The notes under the pieces were generated by a model. That model ran no database searches, had not been told where the DNA came from, and was given only the letters and a program-made list of their open reading frames with translations. 64,000 bases of DNA, taken from Saccharina japonica. Its lineage: Eukaryota > Sar > Phaeophyceae > Laminariales > Laminariaceae. The stretch lies in contig MEHQ01001485.1 in the NCBI GenBank assembly GCA_008828725.1, positions 143,899 to 207,898 of the forward strand. Direction: 5' to 3'. The translations under genes and the position numbers were made by a program. Shown one piece after another: positions 9,381 through 22,069 of the stretch. The number at the start of each line of letters is the position of its first letter. Positions within the stretch are counted from its first letter, which is position 1.

Positions 9381-12300
9381 GTTTCTTTAGTTCATGTTGT
9401 TGTTATAAGGCTTAGTTCGGGTAGGCGATCGGTTAACCTTTTACCAGTAGCCCAACGGACTAAGACCTTAACATTGTATTGTCTGTCGCACATACTCCGC
9501 GGTGTCCACGTGATTTGTTTGTTTGTTTGTTTGTTCAGTTTTTTTCGTGTTCCTTTTTTGTCCCTTCGAATGAGTCTACGTAAACCCGTTGGCAGAGCAT
9601 GTTGTGCCTGTCGTATGCACTACTGCCTAGCCTATAATATTCCATTTTCCCTGCATTTCATGTGATTTCGATGTTTTTCGTGTCGTGAATTCGTGACAAT
9701 GGAGCTTGTGCGAAAAGCGGATAGTATAGTAATAACTGCAGAGGAGCAACAAACATGCCATTTAAAACGAAGAAAGACGGATTCCGAAGAGAAAAAAAAG
9801 GCCAGCGTAATCGGGCGAGTACACAAAGTGGTGCCCGAGTTACAATGAATGCTAATTACTCGCACGGCAAAGGCGCGACATGATTCCACCCGCACCGCTG
9901 GGCGTTAGCCCTTCTTGTAGACTGTGTTTATACCGCCGGTGTTCGGTCGTTGTGAAAGGGGTCCAGAAGATGGGACGCCGGTAGTTTACAGTATATTGTA
10001 CTACCGGTATTGGACAGGGGTGAAAGACATGCATGCACAAAAGCTACAAGGTGGGGCCGTATGTGGACTGGAAGATATCACTACCACCACCGCGTTTACG
10101 CTACTCTGGCCAGTGGATTATGTTCCTCTATCGCACGGGCGTTATCATCATTAAAGCAAGACCACAGAATGTTGGATTTAAGAGGCCAGACAGAGTAGTG
10201 TCCTTCAAGTGACTGCGAGTACAACTACTCCTTCCTGTGCGTGTTCGTGTCGAACTTTTCAACCAGCACAGACAGGGCCTATCGATCTGCTCTCATTTTT
10301 GGAACGCACGCGTTCCGCGACGGTGCACGTTAGGTTGTGATGTAGTGCACCAAATAAAGTATGCACAGAATGGTGTTACGTAGAGTACCCCCGGAGCACG
10401 CGAGACGCCACCACACACGCCTAGAATTGCTGCGTAGTACGTATCTCTGTGTCGTAGTTTTGTGACCACAGCAATGATATCTCTCGCTAGGGTGAAACAT
10501 CGGCAGGGACATGGATGTCGACGGGTAGACACACACACTACAAGAAATGTCGATGATGAAAACCAAATCGGAGCGTTGAGATCTCTGTACGAATCGAGAA
10601 AATGACATGTGTTTTCAACTCTTTTTCTACCTGGTTGATTCTAGTATATACTCACCCCACCTGTCTGGGTTCTCGGAGAAGGGGAGTGTGGCCTTGGGTT
10701 GTGTTCGTGTGCCCCTCCTCGCACCAAGCGTAGACCTATACTGTACTCGTTCAGGCGAAATTCTCAAGTGTCCTCGCGGCTGAAGTATATATATCCTGCT
10801 CGCTGTGCTCAATAAAAAAAAGGCTCTGATTTCTGTTTGTTCGGTCCCTATCTATGAGGGAAGTTGGAACTTTGCCTGAGCGGGCAGAGCTACGCCACCA
10901 ACCCCCCCTGCTGGTGGCACGGTAAAGGGGTAACGTTTCAAAAGTTTCGGTATTTTGTTTTAAGCCCGCTCAGAGCCTCTCGGCCGACTTCCATACACGT
11001 ACTAAAGTAAAATCTCCTCGTATCAGTGGTTCATTTGCAGTCCTGGTCTTGAGGTTTTGTTATTTTTGCGATATTCATTGCTATGGGATTGCTCGTTGCT
11101 TCACGCCAAAACGATGTATGTCTACGTACTATTAAGAGGGGGGTACAGACCCACTCACTCAAGTGGCGTCAATGCGGCGGTGGGAATCGGGGTACCGTCT
11201 CCTACCACCGTAAAACACGTTCAGGTGATTATACATTTCAGGGTGACCATGCAAGGTTGTTACGCTTTCTACGTAGAAGCATCAAGCTGAAGTTTTCAGA
11301 CAGGGTTGTTAATTTGCCGACGGCAGATGATGGCGGCTGTGCCGTCGACTGTCGTTATTTTCGCCAGCCATCGATCGTTCGGCATTTTGTTTTTTACCTC
11401 TCGTACATAAATTTCATTTTCGTCCATTGATATACTTCCCCATTACTCTTATACCAGGTAAATAAGATCCGGGTGTGATACAGCATATTTATCTTCCCCC
11501 TCCCCACTGCGAGTACCCCCGTAATGATAGCCAATGCTGAAGCTCAAAAGCCACGTCGTTCGTACGCTTTAAGATTATTAGCAAAAACAAAAAAGTGAAA
11601 AAAAGAGAGAAAGAGTATTATTAGGAATCGGGAACCGATATATACATAAACTGTGATTTGTTGTTGTAGAGAGAATCTGGCGTTATGGTTCATATTATTT
11701 AGCCGAGTACGAAGTACGTAGCGCACTTCACAGCAGCAGCTGTCGTTGTTTGGTTGATCGTGCTTGTGGGAATACCAAGTGGATACGGCGCGGAACGGTG
11801 CTGGCGGACTGGTAGAACACACGAACAGACAGGGCTGTTGTTTACATCTGGACAGCGGTCGCTCGCTGGACCAGATAATTCCTGATTTCTCGTGTTCATC
11901 GCTGGACGGCGAATCGGGCAATTAGCGAGGGCAACAAAAGCAACATCGGAGGCGAAGCGCTTCATACGAAGCACAGGCAGTAAACACGGAAGTGTCGACA
12001 CCGGGCATCGCATCGACCGGTATGTTGCTACATGCCGATAGGGTTTGTCATTTGTCTCCTCAATTCCCGACATTGGTGGGCAGAGAGCGTGTGCGTTTGG
12101 AAACGGTTCGAGCGAGTTATGTTGCTTGTGAGAAAACCAAAAAAAGCGGGGAAATAGCTTTGACAGCAGCAGGTCAACATCATGATCAAGCACATGTGCA
12201 TCACAGATTGCGGCAACGAGATATCATCGGACTCTCCTCTCGATCGAGGTAGAGATACGATGATGCTTGTAATCGTGAAAGTGATCGTGTCTAGTCGTAC

Positions 12301-12410
12301 TCGGCGGCCTGGGCGTGGGTACACAACGATGTTTCAAGTATGTATGACATATCGTATAACACTGGAGCAGTTCATCAAAAATCTTCGGTGTGTCGAAAGA
12401 TACTTGTTTA
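9381..12410. other. No gene recognised
   Basis: A short TTTG run occurs near 9515-9535. A stretch at 11130-11215 (CACTCACTCAAGTGG, CTCCTACCACCGTA) faintly resembles MITE family B. A 164-codon minus-strand frame at 11699-12193 has no known motif. Confidence 0.45.
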
Positions 12411-12414
12411 TATC

Positions 12415-12960
12415 ATACATGGTGTGTTTGACCACAAGGACCCGCAAACAAATGCGTACAGCAGCAGGCGGTTGGGGTGTCAACCGAATATTGTTGCTTT
12501 GTGATATGCCAGACACATGATGTGTTTGACCACAAGGACCTGCAAACAAATGCGTACAGCAGCAGGCCGTTGGTGTGTCAACCGAATATCATTGCTGTGT
12601 GATGTGCCAGGTATACGGCGGTTGGCTTTTGCCAGGTATAAGACGGTTGGCTTTGTCAACTGATTACTCTTGCTGTGGGCACAGGCAAGAGTGGCGCAGT
12701 CAATTTTATATTTGTAGTTGACCAGAACAATCGCCTCATAATTACTGCTGTTGGGTGTCAACGGAATATTCTTGCTGTGATATATACCTTTCGCGGCTTC
12801 ACGTCACGTTGGGCGGAGACTAAGTAATATATTCTGTAAGTTGACCACATAAATCGCTCAGCATTACTGCTGTTGGGTGAGTCGTGATGTCATATTATAC
12901 CTATTACGAATTATTGCAATTGGGTTTATACGTTGCGGCGAGGCGACGAAAGCATTTTTC
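12415..12960. repeat. Tandem duplication, about 98 bp, decaying to the right
   Basis: Units at about 12416 and 12515 share TGTGTTTGACCACAAGGACC, GCAAACAAATGCGTACAGCA and GTGTCAACCGAATAT. Further right, partial units (GTTGACCA, ATTACTGCTGTTGGGTG) thin out until about 12960. Confidence 0.7.
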
Positions 12961-13469
12961 AATTGGGTTCATACGTTGCGGTAAGGCGGCGCAAAACATG
13001 GCACGGGTAAGATATCGTTCATCCAGAGCAACTGAATAGTTCTTGCCGGTACATATCGCGCGTTCGCGGCGGGGTGCAGATTAAAAACAAATTCAGATTG
13101 ACGTGTACGTGCACGATAAATATAAGATGGCATAATGAACGAGTGATTCCCCATGCGGATTGCTGGGTGAGAGATGATCTCAACAGCCAAAACGATCGAC
13201 TCGAGGCGTCTTGAGCGCGAATACAAGTATATAATATGGCAACATGAATGCATGACTTTCCACCTGCATTGGTGGGTGAGAGAAGACCTTCACTGCCAAA
13301 CGCTCGAGAGGTCTTGAGCGTGGATACTTGTAGATAGTCGACCGCAAGGGCGGAAATTGCGTCTTGTTAGGTGAAAGTGAGTGGCATAACTCACAGGTTG
13401 CGGCAGGGCGACCAAAGCTTACAGCGCCGAAAGTGCGGCTGGGTGTAGCGCAACTGTAAATTCTGGCTG

Positions 13470-13790
13470 GTCACCTCGCGTGCGGTCGTGATGGGTCGCA
13501 GAATGTTCCAGATTGATCATATGGTTTGTCTGCTGAATCTCAGTACGTATATGCTCAATTTAAATAGCTGTGCAGTGTCAGTGAAAAATCTTGCTGGCAC
13601 CTTACACGCGGTTGCGTTGGGTCGCAGATTATGAAAATGTTTACACTTGGCGCATAATGTTTCAGAATGATCACATTGTTCGTCGGCTGAATAGCAGTAC
13701 GTATATGCTCAATTCAAATAGCTGTGCAGTGTCGCTCGATAATTTTACTGGTACCTCACACGCGGTTTCGTGGGGCGCAGATTATTAATA
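13470..13790. repeat. Tandem duplication, about 154 bp
   Basis: CAGTACGTATATGCTCAATT and AAATAGCTGTGCAGTGTC recur at 13541 and 13695. TGGGTCGCAGA and ACACGCGGTT flank them in both units. Confidence 0.7.
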
Positions 13791-14442
13791 CATTCACACT
13801 ATTCGCTAACTGAACAGCATTATATAAAATGGCATACGTCCGAAAATGTGATCAATTAATCTCGTGCCGTATAGCAGCGAAGCAGGTATTATACATGTAT
13901 ACATGTGCTGTCGACGTCGTGGCAAGACGATGATGGAATACAGCAGTACTATTTCCTTCCTCGAGATGGTTTACCCTGTGTTGGTGGTTAATGGTTGTCA
14001 GACAGGAAAAATATGCATTCGTGCGGACACCCCGTTCGTGGCACAAAAACATAAGATACTTGAAATTACCTTAATTGCATGACTTCCTCGCTGAAACACC
14101 AGTTCGCGAACAAGGCAGTGGTAATAATCGAGCAATTCGCCTGATAAGCAAAGGAGTACATACACGAGTATGATATGCGTGTGTGCCCATGCTGGCTGCT
14201 TGAGCAAACATAACCAAGTTTGCGTGTATTTCCGCATATAGGGTGCCGGCAATCCACCCTGGTTCCACAGGCGAAGTTGCGGTCGCTTGCGAAGTTATGG
14301 CAGCCCTTTTACAACTTGCGCTCACTATGAATTCTGGCTTCGTATCACGTTCGCGGGCTCATTTTTGTTTTCTCTTACGAGGTCCAATTTCGAGTCAAGG
14401 ACACGGTGCGCCCCGAGACGTCCACAATGAGCGGCAAGTCGA

Positions 14443-17400
14443 GTGGTTAAAACAGCAGGTCGGGTGGTGCTAGCAGGAACGCGGGTGAACGTTCAGTCCG
14501 TCAAGCTGAATTCGCTGGGCACCGTAAAGCGGTTAAAGGCCAGCTTGACGCGATCGAGGCTGGTGCGGCCGAGAACGAGGGGCGACTCGAAACTGTTGAA
14601 GACAGTACCGCCGAGAACGGGGGGCGACTCGAAAAGATCGACGACATGCTCGGGCACCTTCAAACTGTGCTAGACGATATTCAAGCCAACCAAAACGCAG
14701 ACGAGCCGAACAGTGATCAGGGGCAGCATAACGGCGCGGCTTCCGCTCGCGGTAGCATATCAGATAAGTTATGGTTCAAGGAGAGGATCACGGCTTGGAA
14801 GAATCCCAACCTTCGAGCGTTCTGGATCCTTTGTGGTGAGAAGCGAAAATGTTGTGACTTGTCGAGCGTTCAGCTGCAAGGGGTCTAAAAGAACACCACC
14901 CTAGCATCTTCTGCGGTAGTGGAACATGAAAGCATGACGCGTGTGTCGAGGCTCTGTCTCTACGGAGAGAGATGGCAGAGGTGGCACCGAAGTGTCTGTG
15001 AAGATCACTTGTGAAGAAGAAGAAAAGTCATGGTTTGAAAAGGCGCTTATGTGGCCATAATGGAAAGAATATTGACCTCAGGGAGATCAATGGAAAAGGA
15101 AGAGAAGAGAAGAAGAGAGACTAAGAGGAGTAGAGTAGAGTGGATAAGAGGTGAGAAGAGAGGAGTGGAGTAGAGTGATCGAGGTGGGGGATGCCCGCAC
15201 CTGATCATCCCGGTACAATGCCCATGCTACGGGCAGTTACATTCTACAGTACTGTTCCCTGTAATGTTCTCTACAACGGTATAGGAACGTTCTAGCAACG
15301 TTCCCAGCATCGTTCCTGATGAAGATGCTTGGGACACACAATGTGGCGCACTACGAGTAAGACGAACTCGTAATCTATCTGCATATTGCAATAACCCGAA
15401 TATCTAGACTAAGATACTCATATACTCGTATCAGTGCGTAGTGACTGCACATCACAATAGGTACGTATGGATCTCAACGTCCATATACTAACAGAACAGG
15501 TCAACGCTTTAGCGGGGCTTTGTGTCACCGCGTTTATGCCGCGTGGGGCGGAACCGAGCGCTGCTGGCACCATCGACATCGAGAAGCAGTTCGCCATTCT
15601 GGCGAAGGTGTTGTTTCTCGTCATCGGGCGGGATATTACTTCGGTGGGGGGAAAGGCGCGAGTGGAGAAGCTACGCGCGGCATTCCAGGAAGGTGTCGAC
15701 ATGGTGACATCACACGGCGAAGCTAACCACCAAGCGATTCAAATGCCGGTCCACAAGGCGAGGATTGCCCGCTTTATCAACAAAGATCTCGAGGATTGGT
15801 CGATCTCGGTTCACGACGCAGCTCTCTCCGCTAAGTCTAACCGGCACGAGCCACCGGGCATCGATGAACTGCCAGGAGTGGTGGTTTCCACCTGGGCGAA
15901 GATTGGCGCCTACATTGACGCTGGTGGGCTGGAGCATGTCGAGATTCACTAGGAACCGGTCGCATCTCGCGACAATGGAGGGCGTGCTGTCAAACGTGCG
16001 CGCAGGGATGAAGACTCCGCTCAGCTGCCGTACTTCAGAAGGGCCACCCGGTGGGGATACCGGTTCGAACGACAGGGAAGTCCGTGCATGTACCGCCACG
16101 ACCCGGCCGACAAATTCCGGGAGCAAAAGGAAAGCGGAGGAGGCGCCAGTGGGGTTGCACACAAGAAGCCCAAGGCTGGCGTTCGCACCGCACCGAGCGC
16201 TTCCGCGTCGGGAGACGGAGACAGGAGCGGAAAAGGTGGAGGCTCAGCTAAGTCGTCCAAGGGTGACGACGAATAGGGGTGCGGGCTCCGTCAGCTGGCG
16301 GGGTCAACTTCGGCGACAGAACAAGCTCGGGATTCAGCGGATGACGCGCAGCGTGTACGTCCGGCGTTGGCGTCGGTTTCTCAACCAGGTGGGGTCGAGA
16401 GCTTACATCGGTGTTTGACTGTGTGGGGGGGGGTTGTCAGATACTGAGATTGGAAGAGAATCTCAGATGCAGGCGTCAGATTGCATGGCGCAGGCGGTCA
16501 TGGGTTTCTTTCACGTTTGTGATAAAAACAATTAGCGCATGCAGGAATTTGAGTTTCGGTTGCAGTTGCCTAGCGTTTCCGAGTTTCAAGTCCGAAGTTG
16601 GTTTGGAGGCGCGAACGGATTTCCCAACGTTGACCAATTGGCTAGCATTGCAGTCCATGGGGCACCCGTTCATGTGTATGGTTTCGGCGATACTGATATC
16701 GCGGCCGCTCTCGCGTACAACAACCACAGCAGCGTAGTTCCGTATACTAGCGCCATTATCGATAAGGTTGACGAGGACGTGCGGTTCGGGCGCGCCTTTG
16801 TCTTCCCCCTGCAAGTTGTCAATGGCATTATGGGATTGAGGTTGTCACCATTGGCAGTAGTGGCGTCCACGTCGAAAACTCGTGTAATACACGATCCTAC
16901 CTTTGCGAGTTCGCCATCGAGTCCGAGGGTTAATGCGGACACGGATATCTCAACGGCACCTCCATGTCAATTGGGTCATGTGTTACGAAAGGTAGTATGG
17001 CGTATGTTGTATATGCGACGGAAATACGGCATTGGTGCGAGCATAGTTATCAGTAAGATGGTTGTAAAAGAGGAGTTTAGACAGGTGGCGGTGGAGTGGG
17101 AGCGGTTACCGACGTTTTGATACGTCTTCCGCGACCTTGTAGTGGTAGACAAGTGACTCCAATTTGGGTGGCGCAATTGCCCGGGATTTTAGTGCCTTTT
17201 TGCGTCCGCGATAGAACACTCGCAGGTCAACAACTTCGTATGAAAATACGGTCATAACGGAATAGGGCCGTAAGGCTACCGCGCATGTCGAGGTCACGCA
17301 ACCAGCAGCAACAGATCAGCCAGCCCCAATACCACGAGGTTGTCGGGTGCCGCCAAATAGAGGTGGGGGTATAGACGACAATTGTTTTGTGCGGTACTAC

Positions 17401-18000
17401 GTCGACGATTGTCTGATGGATGAAGTACAATGGTATTTATCGGTTGTTCGGTGCTTGATGGCGTCAGCTTGGCCGGCGTCTGGCCATTTTCGTTTGTTTG
17501 GCGAACGGTCGGCGAGGGACCCTCCACTCTTGTCGGCCCGAAAAGTGTCTTCGTGGGGCGCACGGCTGGAAGTGTTAGGGTGGGAGATAGATACAATAAC
17601 CATGACCATCCCACTGCCGTCCGCCAAGTTAGTCAAACTTCGCGACCCTACCGCGTGAGTGGCCGGCCGACAGAGTGCTTACTTCGGTGAAGGAAGTGCG
17701 ATCGTTGTTATGGAAATTATTGTGGGTTCGTGAGGTGGCCATAGCTGGAAAGTTTTTCATACGTCACATGCTCAACCACTTGGGCCTTCCCCCAATTAAG
17801 ATATGGCAGGAAAAGTTCCTCCCGTCACGGTGTTCCCGACGCGAGCGACTTCGACGTACACCCGAGTTCCACGCTGATGTCGATTTTTGGCGGTTAATGT
17901 TTGAGGGCGCACTCGGCTCACCCCTTGGCACTTTACACGCCCGACTGTATAGCAGCACAAGTACAAGGACGAATGCTACGATAGAGGTGCACCGTGTTTT
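14443..18000 (+). mobile_element. Fossil retrotransposon (LTR/DIRS kin): gag-like, RT and RNase-H-like remains
   Basis: Pieces in order: a coiled-coil-rich, Glu/Asp-rich stretch (about 14.5-14.9 kb) that could be a gag-like N-terminus; an open frame at 15467-15952; reverse-transcriptase sequence at about 16.54-17.3 kb with an NADTD-like motif; and the YVDD catalytic motif with following thumb and RNase-H-side sequence at about 17.35-17.95 kb. The family resembles, from memory, retrotransposons of oomycetes. It is broken, with several breaks, and no terminal repeats were recognised, so it is probably old. A miniature inverted-repeat element is inserted at its 3' side (17968-18214). Confidence 0.65.
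15070..15185 (+). repeat. Purine-rich GA tract
   Basis: More than 100 bases almost wholly A and G on the plus strand, with AGAGTAGAGTGG-like repeats, inside the fossil retrotransposon region between its first two open pieces. Confidence 0.6.
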
Positions 18001-18214
18001 TTCTGAGCTCCTCACTTGAGGAGCTCCAAACCTCACCCGACAAACGATTTAGGAGGAACCCAAAAGTGCTACCCGACCAACAATCCCATGAGCTAGGTAT
18101 ACTATGGAAAATATTGCAACACAAGAATGCAAGTCCGACGAATTTGGGTTAAGGAGTCCGATCGTTCAGAAAACAAAATCAGCAAAACGTGATACCTCTA
18201 TCGTAGCACGCGTC
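17968..18214 (+). mobile_element. MITE family A, copy 1, 4-bp target duplication
   Basis: The left end GACGAATGCTACGATAGAGG pairs with the right end reading (reverse complement) GACGCGTGCTACGATAGAGG. The direct repeat CAAG flanks it (17964-17967 and 18215-18218). An internal palindrome GAGCTCCTCA/TGAGGAGCTC lies near the left end (about 18005-18026). It is inserted in the fossil retrotransposon and has no coding capacity. Confidence 0.8.
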
Positions 18215-18767
18215 CAAGCAGAATACAGCCCGTAATCAAAAATGCAACATATAATGGGAGCTCGTGTCTATGAACCTGAACGGAGGGCACGCCTGTGACC
18301 TCGCCAATGTTCTTTTGCGAAATTGCAGAGCCAAGGGCATTCCAGACACCTCTTCGAGATAAATAACCGATTCGTTGTTGCAGTATTCCAGGGCAAATGG
18401 GGGGCCGGTTACATGGCAACTCTATGTTCTTTCAGCCCTCGGAGATTCTCCATCCGTTTTGCTGCCTGGGTCTTCGGTGTCTTCGATTATTGAGCTTGGC
18501 GACGCGTACCTGCACCTGAAACGATAGCAGGCAGCGCCGGGTTTCCAAGCAGGAAGGCATTTTCTTGCAACCGCAGTATCTGCTGGCAGAAACAGGGGAG
18601 ACGGGGGGGGGTCGAGGGAAGGTACGCCATATTTAACATGTGTAGTACATATATACTAGGGACTCTTGCCGATCCATCCGCCTATATTGGCGCAACGGCC
18701 ATCCATTCAAACCGACAGACCGAAAGGTTATCGGAGCGTAGATGCATATTTGGCGATATCTCAAGCT

Positions 18768-19010
18768 TAATGCTGAGGTAGAGGCGCACCTCATTGTGTT
18801 TGGGGCTCCCAACTTGAGAAGCTCAATACTCGCCCCGAAACTGGCCTTGCCAAATATGGGAAGTACCACCCGATGAAGCATCCCATGGCCCTAGAGTACA
18901 CCATATGATAATGCCAAACACGACAGAGACCTTCCGACGGCGTGGGGCTAAGGAGCCTTGTCGTTCAGAAACCCGCTTCTCCAAAAGGTACGACCTGCAT
19001 CGTAGCACGG
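18768..19010 (+). mobile_element. MITE family A, copy 2 (worn)
   Basis: Core ends TGCTGAGGTAGAGG (18771) and CATCGTAGCA (to 19007). The interior shares CTAAGGAGCCTTGTCGTTCAG and the GCTCCCAACTTGAGAAGCTC palindrome relic with copy 1. Target duplication is not recognisable. Confidence 0.6.
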
Positions 19011-20995
19011 ACCTTCTGTACTGTACCAAGACCCTCCCCGAAGAAAACGTTTTCAACCTAGAAAAGGGTATGCCGGGTGAGGATTATGGTTGGTCTAACA
19101 CGAAACACCTAATTTCCCCCCAAGACCTGGAACGTTGTTGCAACAACAGCGTTCAGATGTTTTGATGAAAACTCGTGAAACAGCGTCGTACCGGAAAATT
19201 CAGTGCAGCGGTTTCCGCTGGGCCCAATTTTGTATTTATCTTATGTTGCCGTCCGACTAAGCATGCGCCGGAATATCGAGGAACATATTGTTTGACTCTC
19301 GTTGCAAGCTTGTGCTCGTCACACACAACCTTCGCCCTAACCACATGTCTTATTTCGATAGTTGAATTCATAATTGAGGTGCCGCCACCTCTCCGCCCGC
19401 GGCTCTACCTGTGCGTTGCCCATTGTACTCTGTACATACCTGGTATAGTGGTACTTGTATGAACATTGTGCTGTAATGTACCACTCTGGTCGGAATAACA
19501 GTGACAACCACCGTGTGACCCGGTGGATGTCTGATTTTTTTGTCAAATAGGTGGAGTACATATATATATAACTATAACTGATTCAGATATTATCCCCAGC
19601 CAAACCGTAAAGCGGCCGATGTGGTTGGAGGTTTCACCCCCTACACAGTGGTATCGAACCGGGGGGGCTCCGTTTCCTTCCCCGGGCTGTTGGAGTTAGA
19701 GATCCGATGAATGCTTGTTTATTGTTGAATGGGACATTATCATCACCGGGTGCGGGGAGACCTCGCCGTTTCCCCGAGAAGAACTACTCGACCCGCGTTA
19801 GCTCTCTCTGAGCCAGCCACTCGTAAAGCAGCCAGTGGGATTGGTCTCCACACCTTGCGGGGCGGTATTAACCAAGGAGGTTTAGATCCAAGCAATTATT
19901 TGTATTGTTGTTCTTGTTCCGGATGGGCCCCCTGACGGATTGGTCATGGCATCACTGCACTCCGAAGTCCAAAGCATCACTGTATCTTGTCCCTCGGAGG
20001 TGAACCACATTCCATGTCTTATATCAGACGCAATCATGTGAGTCCTCCCGTTTTGAAAAATAAAGAGATATCGGTTTGCTGTTGTTCATTTCGGGGTAGT
20101 TATTGAACCGCATTTCCGACTAAAGTAGGTATTTCTTCTTTCGAAAGTTGTTTTAGTGACCGCTCGTCTGGGGGGTTGACATAAAAAATACGACGACGAC
20201 AGCAAAGCCGAGAGTGCACCCTAGTCCAGGCTGCACACTATACTAACCTGATCAAGCACGATACAACCCCAGCCCTCTTACAGGAAACATAAAATCGGCC
20301 ACACATCGGCCTTGTTGTTTGGGCGCGTGCATAATCACTATTTTCTGACGTAGCACTTTGTTTGCTGTCGTTTCCGAAAGAAGGCAGTCTTCCTAGCGGT
20401 GCACAAGGAATGGTGCCTTGGGTCCAGGCTAGCCATCGGAGGGCGCGGACTCGCTTAAGGCTTAGACTGACCGGGCTGAGATATGGTTCATTTATTTGCA
20501 ATCTGACAGTCGTGCAGCTCTTGTGTTTGTTTTGTTTTATGCTCGGGCTGGCTTTCTTGTGGGTTACTTTCTACTGAGCACGCCAGTTTCGCAGAAGGCT
20601 GCCCTCTGAAAAATGCCCTGCGTTTTGATTATTGTCATATATTTTTGGGATCGACCGCTGTTTGCGGACACATTGGAACCTTTTGTTTCTTTTTTGTTCA
20701 TGCCGAACATGCTTACATTTCAGAGGAATGGTAGATGGTAGCGACCCGATTTGATATAATCCATAGACTTTCCACAATTAGCATTGATTATGGAACACGC
20801 GCGAACTATTTGTCATTACACGTAAATACCTGAGTATCAACTACTTATGTGGTAAGCTTAACTCACAAACACCATATTACATTCAGGAATACCTGGTACT
20901 CAACAAGCGGGACCGAGAAGCGTATTGGACGTATCGCGCAGCTTCGCTAAGTCAAGTGTCAACCGATCAATTATGTGTACGCACAGCTGGCGTAT
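19011..20995. other. No gene recognised
   Basis: Short frames only. An eroded part of MITE A copy 2 ends at its left border; otherwise no repeat shared with the rest of the window was noticed. Confidence 0.45.
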
Positions 20996-20997
20996 TT

Positions 20998-21642
20998 TGA
21001 TATTCGTTTGGGCAGCGGCCAAAAACAGGTACACCTGGTCCGTTCGGGGCCAAAAACAGGTAATACTAAAATCAAGTTAAAAACGCACCCCACGAACCTG
21101 CCGTTCCTTGCAACGCAAAGTAGAGTTTTTTCAGGTTCTTCGTGCTCGCCCGGTGGCTACGTATACAAGTAGCTGCTATTAATAGTACGAGAAACGAACG
21201 ACTGCTGCTGTATTCTCCCTTCTCAGCTTGCGACACCCCTGGTATTCCAAGTCAACCACAATCCCGAAGGGGAGCCTTCTATGTCGTATTATTTCGGCGG
21301 AGGTGTGCAGGCAGATATGTCTGTGTGTCACTCGAGTGGCGTGTGGTGCGAGGTGCGAAGGAAGGAGGGGGTCGCCGCGTACGTCGGCATTTGTATACCG
21401 GGCATAGGTTGGAACTACGAAGGGCGTAAACACGACAAACAAAAGGTGAAAGTCAAGCAGAGTAGACAAAATCCGGTATACCTGGCCTCTAAAAAGGCAA
21501 AAACAGGTACAACGAGTTTTGGACCAATGGCAGGGCACGTAGAGTGCGTTTTGGACTTGAGTTTAAGTATGTACCTGTTTTTGGCCGCAAACGGACCAGG
21601 TATACCTTTTTTGACCGCTTCCCAATTCGTTTTGTGGAAAAC
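20998..21642. mobile_element. Long-inverted-repeat element, about 645 bp
   Basis: The arm 20998-21125 and the inverted arm 21530-21642 share GGCCAAAAACAGGTA, ACACCTGGTCCGTT and AAAACGCAC. The centre is unrecognised and includes a second GGCAAAAACAGGTAC copy at 21495. Confidence 0.65.
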
Positions 21643-21817
21643 GAGTCTTACGGTGTTCATTTCTCCGCTCTGCAGACTTAAGGTTGGCCCACCCCTGACA
21701 CGTATGTCTATATTCTGTTTATCACAAGAAATACGTGTTAGCTGCGTCGTTGTAGGGTGGGTAGACCCTTTACTGCTGACGTGCATGAGCTGCCGCTGTT
21801 ACACGGTACCACTGAAC

Positions 21818-22069
21818 GCGTGCTGAGGGTAAAGGAGGCACGTTTGTGCTGAAAGGTTCCCTAAACTACGGGGCTCCTTAGCCCAACCTCGTCGGGGCTT
21901 TATCGTTGTGTTTCAACAGGTTTCGTTAGCATGCTTACTGTAGGCGATGGGCTTGTTCATCGCGTGGCCTTTAGCTTTGTTGACTGAATATCCGTTTTGC
22001 GGATGGGGTATGAAGCTGCTCAAGCGAGGAGCTCCAGACAAACATTTTGCACATCCAAAGTACGTAGTC
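21818..22069 (-). mobile_element. MITE family A, copy 3 (worn)
   Basis: The left end ACGCGTGCTGAGGGTAAAGG, interior GGGGCTCCTTAGCCCAACCTC and GCTCAAGCGAGGAGCTC, and an eroded right end near CGTAGTCGC match the family in reverse orientation. Confidence 0.5.

Noticed and set aside
11083-11215. Third copy of MITE family B
   Set aside because: Only CACTCACTCAAGTGG and CTACCACCGTA resemble it; the ends and spacing are not convincing.
11699-12193. 164-codon minus-strand frame as a gene
   Set aside because: No motif, no splice context, and its composition matches the surroundings.
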